From NCBI RefSeq assembly GCF_030719295.1, contig NZ_CP120997.1:5033501-5097500 (forward strand): a stretch of DNA of 64,000 nucleotides, read 5' to 3'. Below, piece after piece: positions 36,707-45,986 of the stretch. The notes beneath the pieces were generated by a model. The model made no database searches and had not been told where the DNA came from. It saw only the letters and a program-made list of their open reading frames with translations. Numbering within the stretch: position 1 is the stretch's first letter; each line of letters begins with the position of its first letter. Source of the stretch: Streptomyces sp. Mut1 (lineage in GTDB: Bacteria > Actinomycetota > Actinomycetes > Streptomycetales > Streptomycetaceae). Made by a program: the position numbers and the translations under genes.

Positions 36707-38440
36707 TTACGGCAGCCCGTGGACGTGCGGGGCGACCGCGTTCGACCAGGCGTTGCCGGACGAGGCGTCCCAGTTGGTCGACCAGGTCATCGCGCCGCGC
36801 ACACCGGGGTACGTCTTCGACGGCTTGAAGGTGCCGCAGCTGGTGCCCTTGGCCAGGCAGTCCAGGGCCGCGTTCACGACCGACGGGGAGACGTAGCCGC
36901 TGCCCGCGCCGCTGGTGGAGGCGGGGACACCGAGGCCGACCTGCGACGGGTCGAGGCCGCCTTCGAGCTGGATGCAGGCGAGCGCGGTGAGGAAGTCCAC
37001 CGAGCCCTGCGAGTAGACCTTGCCGTCGCAGCCGAGCATCGAACCGCTGTTGTAGTACTGCATGTTGACGACGGTCAGGATGTCCTTGATGTTGAGCGCC
37101 GTCTTGAAGTACTCGCCCGCGGTGGACTGCATGTCGATGGTCTGCGGGGCCATCGTGATGACGAGGCCGGAGCCCGCCTTCTGCGACAGCGAACGCAGTG
37201 CCTTCGTCATGTACGTGGAGTTGAGGCCGTTCTCCAGGTCGATGTCGACGCCGTTGAAGCCGTACTCCTGGATCAGCGAGTAGAGCGAGTCGGCGAAGTT
37301 GGCCGCGGACGCGTCGCTGTTGACCGAGACCGAGCCCTTCTCGCCGCCGACCGAGATGATGACGTTCTTGCCGGCCGCCTGCTTCGCCTTGATGTCGGCC
37401 TTGAACTGGTCGACGGTGTAGCCGTTCAGGCCCGCCGAGTCCAGGTTGAACGTGACGGCGCCGGGTGTGGCCGTGGCGTCGGCGAAGGAGACCGCGATGA
37501 TGTCGTAGTTCGCGGGCACGTCGCTGAGCTTCTGGACGGCCGCGCCGTTGTTGAAGTTCTGCCAGTAGCCGGTGACCGCGTGCTTGGGCACGGAGGTGCC
37601 GGGGTTCGGGTTGCCCGTCCCGGAGGTGGCCGTACGGCCGCTGACCGCGGCGGACTTGACGGACTCACCGGCCGCGTTGGTGGCGGTCACCGCGAACTGG
37701 TACGCCGTGTCGGCGGAGAGACCGGTGACGGTCGCCGAGGTGCCGGTGGAGGTGGTGGCCTTCACGCCGTCCTTGTAGACGGTGTAGCCGGTCGCGCCGG
37801 ACACCGCGCTCCAGGACAGGGCGATGGAGGACGAGGTGGTCGAGCCGACCGCGAGCCCGGCGGGGGCCCCGGGGATCGACGGGCCGGGCTCGTCGGTGCC
37901 GCCGCCGCCGTCCGGGCCGGTGACCGAGACGTCGTCGGCGAGGTAGGCGGCCTGCCCGTACCAGCCGTGCGTGTACACGGTGACCGACGTGGTGTTCGGG
38001 CCGGTCGTGAAGGAGGTGCTGAGCTGGGTCCAGCTGCTGGAGCCGGGGGACCAGGTCGACACGTCGGTGGTGCCTGTGCCGCTGGCGCCCAGGTAGGCGT
38101 ATCCGCCCTGGACCCAGGAGCTGAGCTGGTACGTCGAGTTGGGCTTGACGGCCACGGTCTGCGAGCACTTGGCGTTGTCCTGGCCGGCCGGGGTCGCCTG
38201 GAGGGCCGAGGTGCCGCTGTGCACGGGGGAGGAGACGGTGGTGCCGGAGTTGCCGGTACACGTCCAGTTGGAGAGGCCCGACTCGAAGCCGGCGTTCTTG
38301 GCGACGTTGACGTCGGCGGCCTCGGCGCTGGTGACGAGCCCGGTCAGGGTCAGCGCGCCGGCGGCGACGACCGCCATGGCGGAGCCGAGTACCGGGCGGG
38401 TACGGCGTCTTCTGCGGCTCGGTGCGGGGGAACGATCCAC
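36707..38440 (-). CDS. Secreted GH18 chitinase with CBM and FnIII modules
   Basis: 577 residues. An arginine-rich leader ends at about AEAA (residue 42). A cellulose/chitin-binding beta module follows (about 43-180, with one Cys pair), then a fibronectin III domain (about 200-275), then a GH18 barrel (about 285-577). The catalytic motif is FNGVDIDLEN with Asp399, Asp401 and Glu403. The enzyme cuts chitin outside the cell with retention. GTG 38440 follows GGAGGC; the upstream in-frame ATG has no ribosome site. The promoter contains a dre-like operator, so expression should respond to DasR and N-acetylglucosamine. Confidence 0.92.
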   Translation of the reverse strand: MDRSPAPSRRRRRTRPVLGSAMAVVAAGALTLTGLVTSAEAADVNVAKNAGFESGLSNWTCTGNSGTTVSSPVHSGTSALQATPAGQDNAKCSQTVAVKPNSTYQLSSWVQGGYAYLGASGTGTTDVSTWSPGSSSWTQLSTSFTTGPNTTSVTVYTHGWYGQAAYLADDVSVTGPDGGGGTDEPGPSIPGAPAGLAVGSTTSSSIALSWSAVSGATGYTVYKDGVKATTSTGTSATVTGLSADTAYQFAVTATNAAGESVKSAAVSGRTATSGTGNPNPGTSVPKHAVTGYWQNFNNGAAVQKLSDVPANYDIIAVSFADATATPGAVTFNLDSAGLNGYTVDQFKADIKAKQAAGKNVIISVGGEKGSVSVNSDASAANFADSLYSLIQEYGFNGVDIDLENGLNSTYMTKALRSLSQKAGSGLVITMAPQTIDMQSTAGEYFKTALNIKDILTVVNMQYYNSGSMLGCDGKVYSQGSVDFLTALACIQLEGGLDPSQVGLGVPASTSGAGSGYVSPSVVNAALDCLAKGTSCGTFKPSKTYPGVRGAMTWSTNWDASSGNAWSNAVAPHVHGLP

Positions 38441-38847
38441 TTGCTGCCTCCGGGAGGAGTCGGGGATGGCGGGGGGCGACACGGGGGTGTCGGGGGTGTG
38501 GAATCGAGGAACGGTGGCCACCGCTGGGCGATAAACTGGTCCAGACCAATCAAGTTGTCAAGACCTCTGGCAGCGACCGGTCCTGACCGGGCCGCCCGGC
38601 GGGCGCGAGCGAACCCCGCCGGAACCGCCGTACCGTGCGCAAACCAACACCCGTCCACTGGGAACGGTTTGCCGCGCCGACGCCCCGAGAAGACTTCATC
38701 AGCCGTGCCGTACGGACTTCTTGAAGGTGTTCTCTGCCCTGCCGTACGTGGATAAAGTGCTCAGGCGGGAGCATCCGAGCCGGAAGCACCCGGCAGGAGC
38801 GATTACGGCCGGCGGTACGCGGCGGCCCGAGGTGAACGGGGAACGGC
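38441..38847. other. 407-bp divergent intergenic region, chitinase / Tad locus
   Basis: The left part holds the chitinase leader and promoter with the dre-like site. The right part holds the Tad promoter, not identifiable by eye; the only repeats I see are TGCCGTACG at 38704 and 38740. No credible ORF or stable RNA is seen. Confidence 0.6.
38535..38550. promoter_or_regulatory. DasR-type operator (dre) in the chitinase promoter
   Basis: ACTGGTCCAGACCAAT matches the dre consensus A-S-TGGTCTAGACCA-S-T at 14 of 16 positions and includes the TGGTCCAGACC element long known in Streptomyces chitinase promoters. On the coding strand it lies just after TTGACA (38561-38556) and overlaps the probable -10, so binding would block RNA polymerase. 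Confidence 0.75.
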
Positions 38848-39702
38848 GTGCCGACAGCAATAGCAGTGACCGGCCCCGGCCTCGTGCTGCCCCCGCAGGA
38901 CCAGCAGACACCCCCCGCCGTCGTCCTGCGCGCCCCCGGCGAACAGCCCCTCGACCAGGCGATCGGCGACATGCAGATCCTCCTGGAGCAGCACGGCTAT
39001 GTCATCGCCGTCTACCCGGCCGGCATCCCCGCCGCGCACGAGCGCCGCCTGCACACCATTCGCTCCGTCCTGGAGAGCGACCGGATCGCGCTGCTCAGAT
39101 CGCCGCTGCCCCCGCTGGGCGTGGCCGTACTCGTACGCCAGTTACGCCAGTTGTCCGTGTGCGACTTCAGCGCGGGCGTGATCGCCTCGGCCGCCCGGCT
39201 CCTCTCCCACTACATCCACGCCGGGGCGCTGCTCAACTCGGTGACCAGGCTCGACCGGGTCCCGGTCACTCTCAAGGCGCACGCCAAGTCCTGGGTCCCC
39301 GGCTCGCAGTTCGGCGTGCTGGCCAACCCGGAACCCCAGCTGATCAGGGTCGGTACGGGCGAACTCGCCGGTCCCGGGTTCGCCACGCACCTCCTCTTCG
39401 CCCGGGGGCAGTCCCAGTCGGAGTGGGTGACGGGAACCCTCGCCCCCGGCTGGCAGGTGCAGGCGGTCCACGAGGCCGCGCTGCCCGAGGAGTCACCCGG
39501 CTGGTGGGGCACGTCGAAACTGATCGAATTCGCCGCCTTCCTGCCCGATATCTCGCTGATCTACCAGCTGGTCTCCTCGGTGCGCAGAGAGGTGTGCGCC
39601 TGGTGCGGCAACGAACTCATCGGTGACCGCTGCGGCCTGTGCAACGCCCCGCTGAAACCGCCCGAGACCCGGTCGAACGGTGCCGTTGTCCTGAGGTCAT
39701 GA
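38848..39702 (+). CDS. First gene of Tad locus: unknown protein with C-terminal zinc ribbon
   Basis: 284 residues. The body has no signal or membrane helix and looks like a mixed alpha/beta cytosolic protein. The C-terminus has two CxxC pairs, C250-x2-C253 and C262-x2-C265, a compact zinc ribbon. GTG 38848 has GGGGAA upstream. It is followed by the cpaB homologue 96 bp on and reads in the same direction as all pilus genes, so it may be an assembly or regulatory factor for the pilus. I do not recognise a family. Confidence 0.7.
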   Translation: MPTAIAVTGPGLVLPPQDQQTPPAVVLRAPGEQPLDQAIGDMQILLEQHGYVIAVYPAGIPAAHERRLHTIRSVLESDRIALLRSPLPPLGVAVLVRQLRQLSVCDFSAGVIASAARLLSHYIHAGALLNSVTRLDRVPVTLKAHAKSWVPGSQFGVLANPEPQLIRVGTGELAGPGFATHLLFARGQSQSEWVTGTLAPGWQVQAVHEAALPEESPGWWGTSKLIEFAAFLPDISLIYQLVSSVRREVCAWCGNELIGDRCGLCNAPLKPPETRSNGAVVLRS

Positions 39703-39798
39703 CGGGCGGCGCCGGCCCGTCCCCGTACCGCCCTGATCCCCGTACCGCCCTGTTCCCCCGCCCGTCGGCCCACATATCCCAACGAGGTTGCTCCGCCC

Positions 39799-40512
39799 AT
39801 GAATTCACGGCAACGCCGCGGCGTCATCCTGCTCCTCCTGTCGGTCCTGTGCGCCTTCGGGGCGTTCGCCGGTGTGCTCTCGGTGATCAGTGACGTGAAC
39901 TCCAAGGTCGGGCCCGAGGTGACCGCGTACCGGGTCAAATCCACGATCACGCCCTACAAGCCCCTGGAAGCAAGCCAGTTCGAGAAGATCAGGATGCCCA
40001 GGCGCTGGCTCTCCAAGAACGCCGTCACCGACCTCTCCGCCCTCCGCGGCAAGATCGCGGTCACCGAACTCCACACCGGCTCGCTGCTCCAGGACGACAT
40101 GCTCGTCGACCGCCCCCAGCTCAAGGACGGGCAGCAGGAGATAGCCATCATGATCGACGCCGCGACCGGCGTCGCCGGCAAGATCAGGCCGGGCAACCTG
40201 GTCAACATCTACGCCACGTTCGCCGGCCGCACCGAGAAGGAGAAGTCGACCTCCCGCGTCATCGTCGCCAACGCCAAGGTCATCGACGTCGGCCGGCTGA
40301 CCTCCCTGGAACCCAAGCCGGAGGACCGCGGCGACGGCCCCACCGAGGCGGTCCCGATCACCTTCGCCCTGAACACCACCGACGCCCAGCGCGTCGCCTA
40401 CGCGGAGTCCTTCGCCGAGCACGTCCGCCTCGCCCTGCTCCCCGCCGACAGCCCCACCACGCTCCGGCCGGGCGAGGGCAGCTACAACCTCGACGAAGAC
40501 AAGAACAAGTGA
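39799..40512 (+). CDS. cpaB: Flp pilus assembly protein CpaB/RcpC
   Basis: 237 residues. One N-terminal membrane helix (about 8-30), then an SAF-like domain (YRVKSTITPYKPLEASQFEKIRMPRRWL, about 48-110) and the RcpC domain with GVAGKIRPGNLVNIYATF. In Gram-negative bacteria it forms part of the envelope channel; here there is no outer membrane, so a periplasm-equivalent or wall-facing role is inferred. GAGG lies before the ATG. The gene is 7 bp from the next one. Confidence 0.88.
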   Translation: MNSRQRRGVILLLLSVLCAFGAFAGVLSVISDVNSKVGPEVTAYRVKSTITPYKPLEASQFEKIRMPRRWLSKNAVTDLSALRGKIAVTELHTGSLLQDDMLVDRPQLKDGQQEIAIMIDAATGVAGKIRPGNLVNIYATFAGRTEKEKSTSRVIVANAKVIDVGRLTSLEPKPEDRGDGPTEAVPITFALNTTDAQRVAYAESFAEHVRLALLPADSPTTLRPGEGSYNLDEDKNK

Positions 40513-40519
40513 GGACCGG

Positions 40520-41767
40520 ATGAGCACACGCATCCTCCCGGCCGTCGGCGACGCCGACGCCGCCCGAGCCGTCACGACGCTGCTCGGCCAGCTCCCCGAC
40601 GCGGAGCCGGCCGCGCCGCTCGGCGACTCGACCTCACTGCTCGACACCCTGGCCCAGCTCGCCGCCGAGTCCCTGGACGAGCTGCCCGAGGTGGTCCTCG
40701 TGCACGAACGGATCGGCCCGGTCCCGGCCCTGGAGCTGATCCGGGAGGTGGCCCTGCGCTTCCCCGCGGTCGGGGTCGTCCTCGTCACCGCCGACGCGAG
40801 CCCCGGGCTCTACTCGGCGGCCATGGACGCCGGCGCCCGGGGCCTGGCGGGCCTGCCCCTCTCGTACGAGGAGCTGGCGCAGCGCGTCCAGGGCGCCGCC
40901 GGCTGGTCCACCGGGGTCCGCCGCCATCTCGGCGCGGGCGCCGACGTCCTCACCGGCCCCGGCGGCACCGTCGTCACGGTCAGCGGCGCGAAGGGCGGCG
41001 TCGGCACCACCGTCACCGCCGTACAGCTGGCCCTCGCCGCCGCCGCGTCCGGCCACACGGTCGCCCTCGCCGACCTCGACCTCCAGTCGGGGGACGTCGC
41101 CTCCTACCTCGACGTGCAGTTCCGGCGCTCCATCGTCGACCTCTCCACCATCCAGGACATCTCGCCGCGCGTCCTCCAGGACGCCCTGTTCAACCACGAC
41201 ACCGGCCTCGCCCTGCTGCTCGCCCCGGGCGAGGGGGAGCGCGGCGAGGACGTCAGCGACCGCGTCGTACGCCAGACCGTCAGCGCCCTGCGGCACCGCT
41301 ACGAGATCGTCGTCATCGACTGCGGTACGCACATGAACTCGGCCAACGCGGCGGCCATCGAGATGGCCGACCACACCCTGCTGGTCACCACCCCGGACGT
41401 GATCACCGTCCGCGCCGCCAAGCGCATGGTCCGCCTCTGGGACCGGCTCCAGGTCCGCAAGGCCGAGGAGACCGTCACCGTCGTCAACCGCCACACCCGC
41501 AGCACCGAGATCCAGCCCGCCCTGATCGAGAAGATCACCGCCACCCGGGTCGCCCGGATCCCGGTCCCCGCCAACTTCAAGGAGCTCCAGGCGGTGGTCG
41601 ACGCGGGCCGCCTCCAGGACCTGGACGCCAAATCCACCGTGAAACAGGCCCTGTGGGGGCTGGCCGGAGATCTCGGTCTGGTCAAGAACGCGGAAGGAGC
41701 CGCCCGAGGGGGCAGGTTGAAGGGGGACCGCGCTTCGGCCGGCGGCCGGCGGGGACGTACCAAGTGA
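40520..41767 (+). CDS. CpaE/TadZ-like ParA ATPase
   Basis: 415 residues. The first 130 residues form a receiver-like domain without a convincing phospho-Asp site (VVLVHERIGPVPALELIREVALRFP). The ATPase follows with the deviant Walker A SGAKGGVGTT (Lys158), LADLDLQSGD, and VVIDCGTHM. CpaE/TadZ proteins place the pilus at its site in the cell. A lysine/arginine-rich tail (RLKGDRASAGGRRGRTK) is extra. The stop precedes the TadE gene by 49 bp. Confidence 0.88.
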   Translation: MSTRILPAVGDADAARAVTTLLGQLPDAEPAAPLGDSTSLLDTLAQLAAESLDELPEVVLVHERIGPVPALELIREVALRFPAVGVVLVTADASPGLYSAAMDAGARGLAGLPLSYEELAQRVQGAAGWSTGVRRHLGAGADVLTGPGGTVVTVSGAKGGVGTTVTAVQLALAAAASGHTVALADLDLQSGDVASYLDVQFRRSIVDLSTIQDISPRVLQDALFNHDTGLALLLAPGEGERGEDVSDRVVRQTVSALRHRYEIVVIDCGTHMNSANAAAIEMADHTLLVTTPDVITVRAAKRMVRLWDRLQVRKAEETVTVVNRHTRSTEIQPALIEKITATRVARIPVPANFKELQAVVDAGRLQDLDAKSTVKQALWGLAGDLGLVKNAEGAARGGRLKGDRASAGGRRGRTK

Positions 41768-41816
41768 ACGCGCGACGACCGGACGGACCGGGGCGACCGA
41801 GGGGGACCGTTGCATC

Positions 41817-42263
41817 ATGAACCTCTTACGAGCGGACCGGCGGCGACGGCCCGGAGCGGGCGGCGCCCGCACCCGGGCCCTTCGCGACGGCCGGTCCGAC
41901 CGGGGCCAGACCGCGATCGAGTTCGTCGGCACCCTGCCGCTGATCCTGATCACCCTGGCGCTGCTCTGGCAGGCCGCGATGGTCTGCTACACGTACATCC
42001 TGGCGGGGAACGCGGCGGACAAGGCGGTCAGGGCCGCGGCGGTCACGGAGGGCAGCCAGCAGGCGGCCTGCGAGCGGGCCGTGCGCGAGGACGTGCCCAG
42101 CGGCTGGACCACCCGCGTGGAGCGCTGCGGTGAACCGTCCAGCGAGCTGGTCACCGTCCGGGTGAGGCTCGACGTGCCGATGCTGTTCCCCGGCGCCTTC
42201 GACCTGCCCTGGCACGCGACGGGCGAGGCCAAGGCCCGCAACGAGAGGCGGGACGCGTGGTGA
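41817..42263 (+). CDS. TadE-like minor pilin
   Basis: 148 residues. A basic N-terminus leads to DRG|QTAIEFVGTLPLILITLALL, a type IV prepilin-like processing site (Gly30|Gln31, Glu35, Phe36) and hydrophobic helix. A soluble outer domain with two cysteines follows. It should be processed by a TadV/PilD-type peptidase and join the pilus as a pseudopilin. ATG 41817 is preceded by GAGGGGG at a long distance. It overlaps the next gene by 4 bp. Confidence 0.85.
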   Translation: MNLLRADRRRRPGAGGARTRALRDGRSDRGQTAIEFVGTLPLILITLALLWQAAMVCYTYILAGNAADKAVRAAAVTEGSQQAACERAVREDVPSGWTTRVERCGEPSSELVTVRVRLDVPMLFPGAFDLPWHATGEAKARNERRDAW

Positions 42264-42652
42264 GGCGCGGGCCGGCCCCTTCCCGGCGGCGCGGCCGGCC
42301 CGCCGCGTCCCGGGAGCGCGGCCAGGCCGCCATCGAGTACGTGGGCGTCCTCACCCTCCTCCTCGTCGTCGCGCTGGCCGTGGTCCAGCTCGGCATCGCC
42401 GTGTACGCGGCCCAGCAGGCGGGTACGGCGGCCCGGACGGCGGCCAGGGTCGCCTCGACCGACCACCAGGAGCACCGGGCGGGCGCGGTGGCCCGGGACT
42501 CCATGAGCGGCTGGCTGGCCGACGGGGCCGAGGCCTCCACGACGCGGGGCGCCGGCTCCGTGACGGTCACCGTGCGCGTCTCCATCCCCAGCCTGCTGCC
42601 GATGTTCTCCTTCGGCTCCGTCGAGAAGAGCGCCACCATGCCGACCGACTGA
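42260..42652 (+). CDS. TadE/TadF-like minor pilin
   Basis: 130 residues from GTG 42260, overlapping the previous stop (GTGA); GTG 42257 is equally in frame. The basic N-terminus leads to ERG|QAAIEYVGVLTLLLVVALAV, with Gly21|Gln22, Glu26 and Tyr27. A short outer domain of about 80 residues follows, without cysteines. It is the partner pseudopilin of the gene before it. Confidence 0.83.
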   Translation: MRRGPAPSRRRGRPAASRERGQAAIEYVGVLTLLLVVALAVVQLGIAVYAAQQAGTAARTAARVASTDHQEHRAGAVARDSMSGWLADGAEASTTRGAGSVTVTVRVSIPSLLPMFSFGSVEKSATMPTD

Positions 42653-42697
42653 CCCGTAGCCCACACAGCGCCGAGAAGAACCGAGGGAGTTGAGCAC

Positions 42698-44038
42698 ATG
42701 AGCCTGCGGGCGCGTATCACCAGTCCCGAGCCGGCGAACGGGATGAGCGAGGAGAGCCGGCTGGTCGGGGTCTACCGCGCCAAGCTCCTGGAGGAGATCG
42801 ACCTCGCGGAGATGTCCGCCCTCGCGGCGGCCGATCGCAGGGCGCGGCTCGAACGCGTCCTCGGCCACATCATCAGCCGCGAGGGCCCCGTCCTGTCCTC
42901 CGTGGAGCGCTCGCACCTCATCCGGCGCGTCGTGGACGAGGCACTCGGCCTCGGCATCCTCGAACCGCTCCTCGAAGACGCCTCCATCAGCGAGATCATG
43001 GTCAACGGCCCCGAACAGGTCTACGTGGAGCGCGGCGGACGCCTCGAACTCCTCCCGATGCGCTTCTCCTCCACCGAGCAGCTGATGCAGACCATCGAAC
43101 GCATCGTCTCCACGGTCAACCGCCGCGTGGACGAGGCGAACCCGATGGTCGACGCCCGGCTGCCGTCCGGCGAGCGCGTCAACGTGATCATCCCGCCGCT
43201 CTCCCTCTCGGGCCCCATCCTCACCATCCGGCGCTTCCCGAGGGCCTTCACGCTCCAGGAGATGATCTCCCTCGGCTCGCTGGACGAGCACATGCTGATC
43301 CTGCTCGCCGGCTTCGTCCGCGCCAAGTTCAACGTGATCGTCTCCGGGGCCACCGGCACCGGCAAGACCACCCTGCTCAACGCCCTGTCCGGGCTCATCC
43401 CGGACGGCGAACGCATCGTGACCATCGAGGACTCCGCCGAACTCCAGCTCCAGCAGTCCCACGTGATCACGCTGGAGAGCCGCCCCTCCAACGTGGAGGG
43501 CAAGGGCCGCATCACCATCCGCGACCTCGTCCGCAACTCGCTGCGCATGCGGCCCGACCGCATCATCGTCGGTGAGGTCAGGGGCGGCGAGACGCTCGAC
43601 ATGCTCCAGGCCATGTCCACCGGCCACGACGGCTCGCTCGCCACCGTCCACGCGAACAGCGCGGAGGACGCGCTGATGCGGTTGCAGACCCTCAGCTCCA
43701 TGTCCGAGGTCGAGATCCCGTTCGCCGCGATCCACGACCAGATCAACAGCGCCGTCGACGTGATCGTTCAGCTGACCCGGCACGGCGACGGCTCCCGCCG
43801 CATCACCGAGATCGCCGTGGTCGACTCGCACGGCCGCGAGGACTACCGCATCGTCTCCGTCTGCCGCTTCAACGCCCTCCCGATGGCGGCGGACGGGCGC
43901 GTGTACGGCCGCTTCGACTACTTCCCGGTGCCGCGCCGCGTCGCCGAACGCTTCCACATGACCAACGAGACCGTCCCGCCGGCCTTCGGCGTCGCCCAGG
44001 CCGACGAACAACTCCTCGTACGCACCTCCACCGCCTGA
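42698..44038 (+). CDS. tadA: Tad secretion ATPase (CpaF/TadA)
   Basis: 446 residues of the type II/IV secretion VirB11-like family. Walker A is SGATGTGKTT (Lys223); the Asp box is TIEDSAELQL, Walker B RIIVGEVRGGE, and the His box TGHDGSLATVHANS. All catalytic blocks are intact. It powers pilus assembly at the inner face of the membrane together with TadB and TadC. GAGGGAG lies before the ATG. Confidence 0.95.
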   Translation: MSLRARITSPEPANGMSEESRLVGVYRAKLLEEIDLAEMSALAAADRRARLERVLGHIISREGPVLSSVERSHLIRRVVDEALGLGILEPLLEDASISEIMVNGPEQVYVERGGRLELLPMRFSSTEQLMQTIERIVSTVNRRVDEANPMVDARLPSGERVNVIIPPLSLSGPILTIRRFPRAFTLQEMISLGSLDEHMLILLAGFVRAKFNVIVSGATGTGKTTLLNALSGLIPDGERIVTIEDSAELQLQQSHVITLESRPSNVEGKGRITIRDLVRNSLRMRPDRIIVGEVRGGETLDMLQAMSTGHDGSLATVHANSAEDALMRLQTLSSMSEVEIPFAAIHDQINSAVDVIVQLTRHGDGSRRITEIAVVDSHGREDYRIVSVCRFNALPMAADGRVYGRFDYFPVPRRVAERFHMTNETVPPAFGVAQADEQLLVRTSTA

Positions 44039-44084
44039 GCCCGCCCCACCCCCCCGCCCGCCGCTCACCCAGAAGGCCCCCGAC

Positions 44085-45023
44085 ATGGACAACCTCCCGC
44101 TCCTGACGGTCGGTGTCACCCTGCTCGCCTGTCTGCTCGCCGTCATCGGCCTGCACAGCTACTCCTCGGGCAGGGAACAACGGCAGGCGCTGATCGACCG
44201 CATGTCCCAGACCGGGCAGCCGGCCGTGGAGGGCCGCGTCCGGCGCTTCCGGGCGATCGACCAGTGGCTGCGCAGGACCGGCCTGGGCAAGCGCATCGAA
44301 CGCAAGATCGCGGTCACCGGCCTCGACCTCACCCCCGGCGAGTACGCCGTCTACGTCGTGGCGGCCCTGCTCGCGATCTACTTCGTCATGGCCTCCGTCT
44401 TCGCGTCGTTCTTCGGGCTCGTCGCCGTACTCATCGGCCTGTGGGGCGGCAACGCCTTCCTCAACTGGCAACGCGCCAAACGCACCGAGGCGTTCATCAA
44501 CCAGCTCCCCGAACTGACCCGCGTCCTCGCCAACGCCACCCAGGCGGGCCTGGCCCTGCGCACGGCCATCGGCATGGCGGTCGAGGAACTGGACGACCCG
44601 GCCCACGCCGAGCTGCGCCGGGTGGCCGACCGGCTGGCCGTCGGCCACTCCCTGGACGACGCCCTGAACGAACTCGTGGAACGGCTGCCCTCCCGCGAAC
44701 TGACCGTCCTGGTCTCCACCCTCATCCTCTCCAACCGGACGGGCGGCTCGATCGTCTCCTCGCTGCGCAACCTGACGGGCACGCTGGAGGAACGCAAGGA
44801 GACCAGGCGCGAGGTCACCACCCTGCTCTCCCAGGTGAAGGTGACCGCCGTCGCCGTCCCCGTCCTCGGCCTGGCCTTCCTGCTCGTCGTGAACGGAATG
44901 CGCGCGGGCGCCCTCGACGACATGGCCGCCGCCACCCCGGGCCGGATCGCCATCGTGATCGCGGCGGGCCTGTACGCCCTCGGCTTCTTCCTGATCAACC
45001 GCCTGACCCGCGTCCGTATCTGA
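44085..45023 (+). CDS. tadB: Tad platform membrane protein TadB
   Basis: 312 residues. Membrane helices at about 6-25, 90-130 (two), 265-285 and 290-308, surrounding a T2SSF domain of about 125 residues (FINQLPELTRVLANATQAGLALRTAIGMAVEEL and LSNRTGGSIVSSLRNLTGTLEERKETRREV). It forms the membrane platform on which TadA acts. AGAAGG precedes the ATG. Confidence 0.92.
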   Translation: MDNLPLLTVGVTLLACLLAVIGLHSYSSGREQRQALIDRMSQTGQPAVEGRVRRFRAIDQWLRRTGLGKRIERKIAVTGLDLTPGEYAVYVVAALLAIYFVMASVFASFFGLVAVLIGLWGGNAFLNWQRAKRTEAFINQLPELTRVLANATQAGLALRTAIGMAVEELDDPAHAELRRVADRLAVGHSLDDALNELVERLPSRELTVLVSTLILSNRTGGSIVSSLRNLTGTLEERKETRREVTTLLSQVKVTAVAVPVLGLAFLLVVNGMRAGALDDMAAATPGRIAIVIAAGLYALGFFLINRLTRVRI

Positions 45024-45049
45024 CGGCCGGAAGAGAGAGGAGCACAGAG

Positions 45050-45937
45050 ATGGAACTACTGCTCGCGGCCGTCATCGGACTCGCCGTCCTCGGCGCCTTC
45101 CAGGGCATCCGTATGTATCGCGCCGACGCCAAACTCCCCGGCGACCTGGCCATCGCCCTGGAGGTCGGCGCCAGCCGCACCAGCGCCGCCGGCTCGGCCA
45201 TCGACCGGCTGGGCATGCCGTATGCCCCCCGCGTCCTGTCGATGATGGGCCCCGGACGCGTCGCCCGGATCCGCCGCAAGCTGGACATGGCGGGCAACCC
45301 CCGGGGCCTCACCGTCGACCGGTACGCCGCCCGGCGCGCCGTCTACGGCGGCCTCGGCATCCTGGCCGCCCTGGCGATGCTGATGAACGGACAGGTCGTC
45401 CTGGCGATCATCCTGCTCGTCTACGGCCTCTTCTGGACGGACGTGATCATCCGGGCGGCCATCAGCCGGCGCAAGGACGACATCGACCGGACCCTGCCCG
45501 ACTTCCTCGACGTCCTCGCGGTCGTCGTCTCCGCCGGCCTCGGCTTCCGCCAGGCGCTGGAGCGGGTGGCGGACAAGTACACCGGCCCCTGGTCCGACGA
45601 GCTGCGGATCACCCTGCGCCAGATGGACATGGGCGTCAGCAGGCGCGACGCCTTCGACCAGCTCCGCAAGCGCAACGAGTCCGAACAGGTCTCCATGTTC
45701 GTCTCCGCCCTCCAGCAGGGCGAGGAGCTCGGCGCGCCCATCGTGGAGACCCTCATTCAGATCGCCAACGACATGCGGCGCACCGACGCCCAGAACGCCC
45801 GCCGCAGGGCGTCCAAGGCCGTCCCCAAGGCCACGCTCATCGTCACCAGCTTCATGCTCCCGGGAACGATGATCCTGATCGCGGTCGGCTTCTACTACGC
45901 GGCGAACGTCGACATCAACGAGATCTTCGGCAGCTGA
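45050..45937 (+). CDS. tadC: Tad platform membrane protein TadC
   Basis: 295 residues. Helices at about 2-20, 95-135 and 265-285. The T2SSF domain shows DFLDVLAVVVSAGLGFRQALERVADKYTGPW and SALQQGEELGAPIVETLIQIANDMR. It partners TadB. A GAGAGAGGAGCAC ribosome site precedes ATG 45050. Confidence 0.92.
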   Translation: MELLLAAVIGLAVLGAFQGIRMYRADAKLPGDLAIALEVGASRTSAAGSAIDRLGMPYAPRVLSMMGPGRVARIRRKLDMAGNPRGLTVDRYAARRAVYGGLGILAALAMLMNGQVVLAIILLVYGLFWTDVIIRAAISRRKDDIDRTLPDFLDVLAVVVSAGLGFRQALERVADKYTGPWSDELRITLRQMDMGVSRRDAFDQLRKRNESEQVSMFVSALQQGEELGAPIVETLIQIANDMRRTDAQNARRRASKAVPKATLIVTSFMLPGTMILIAVGFYYAANVDINEIFGS

Positions 45938-45986
45938 CGCCCACGGGCACGCCACCGCGACCCCCGCGAGGAGGTGAAGACAGACC

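Noticed and set aside
36707..38440. Chitinase motif with Asn for the first Asp (FNGVDIDLEN)
   Set aside because: The GH18 signature allows Asp or Asn at this position, so it is not a defect.
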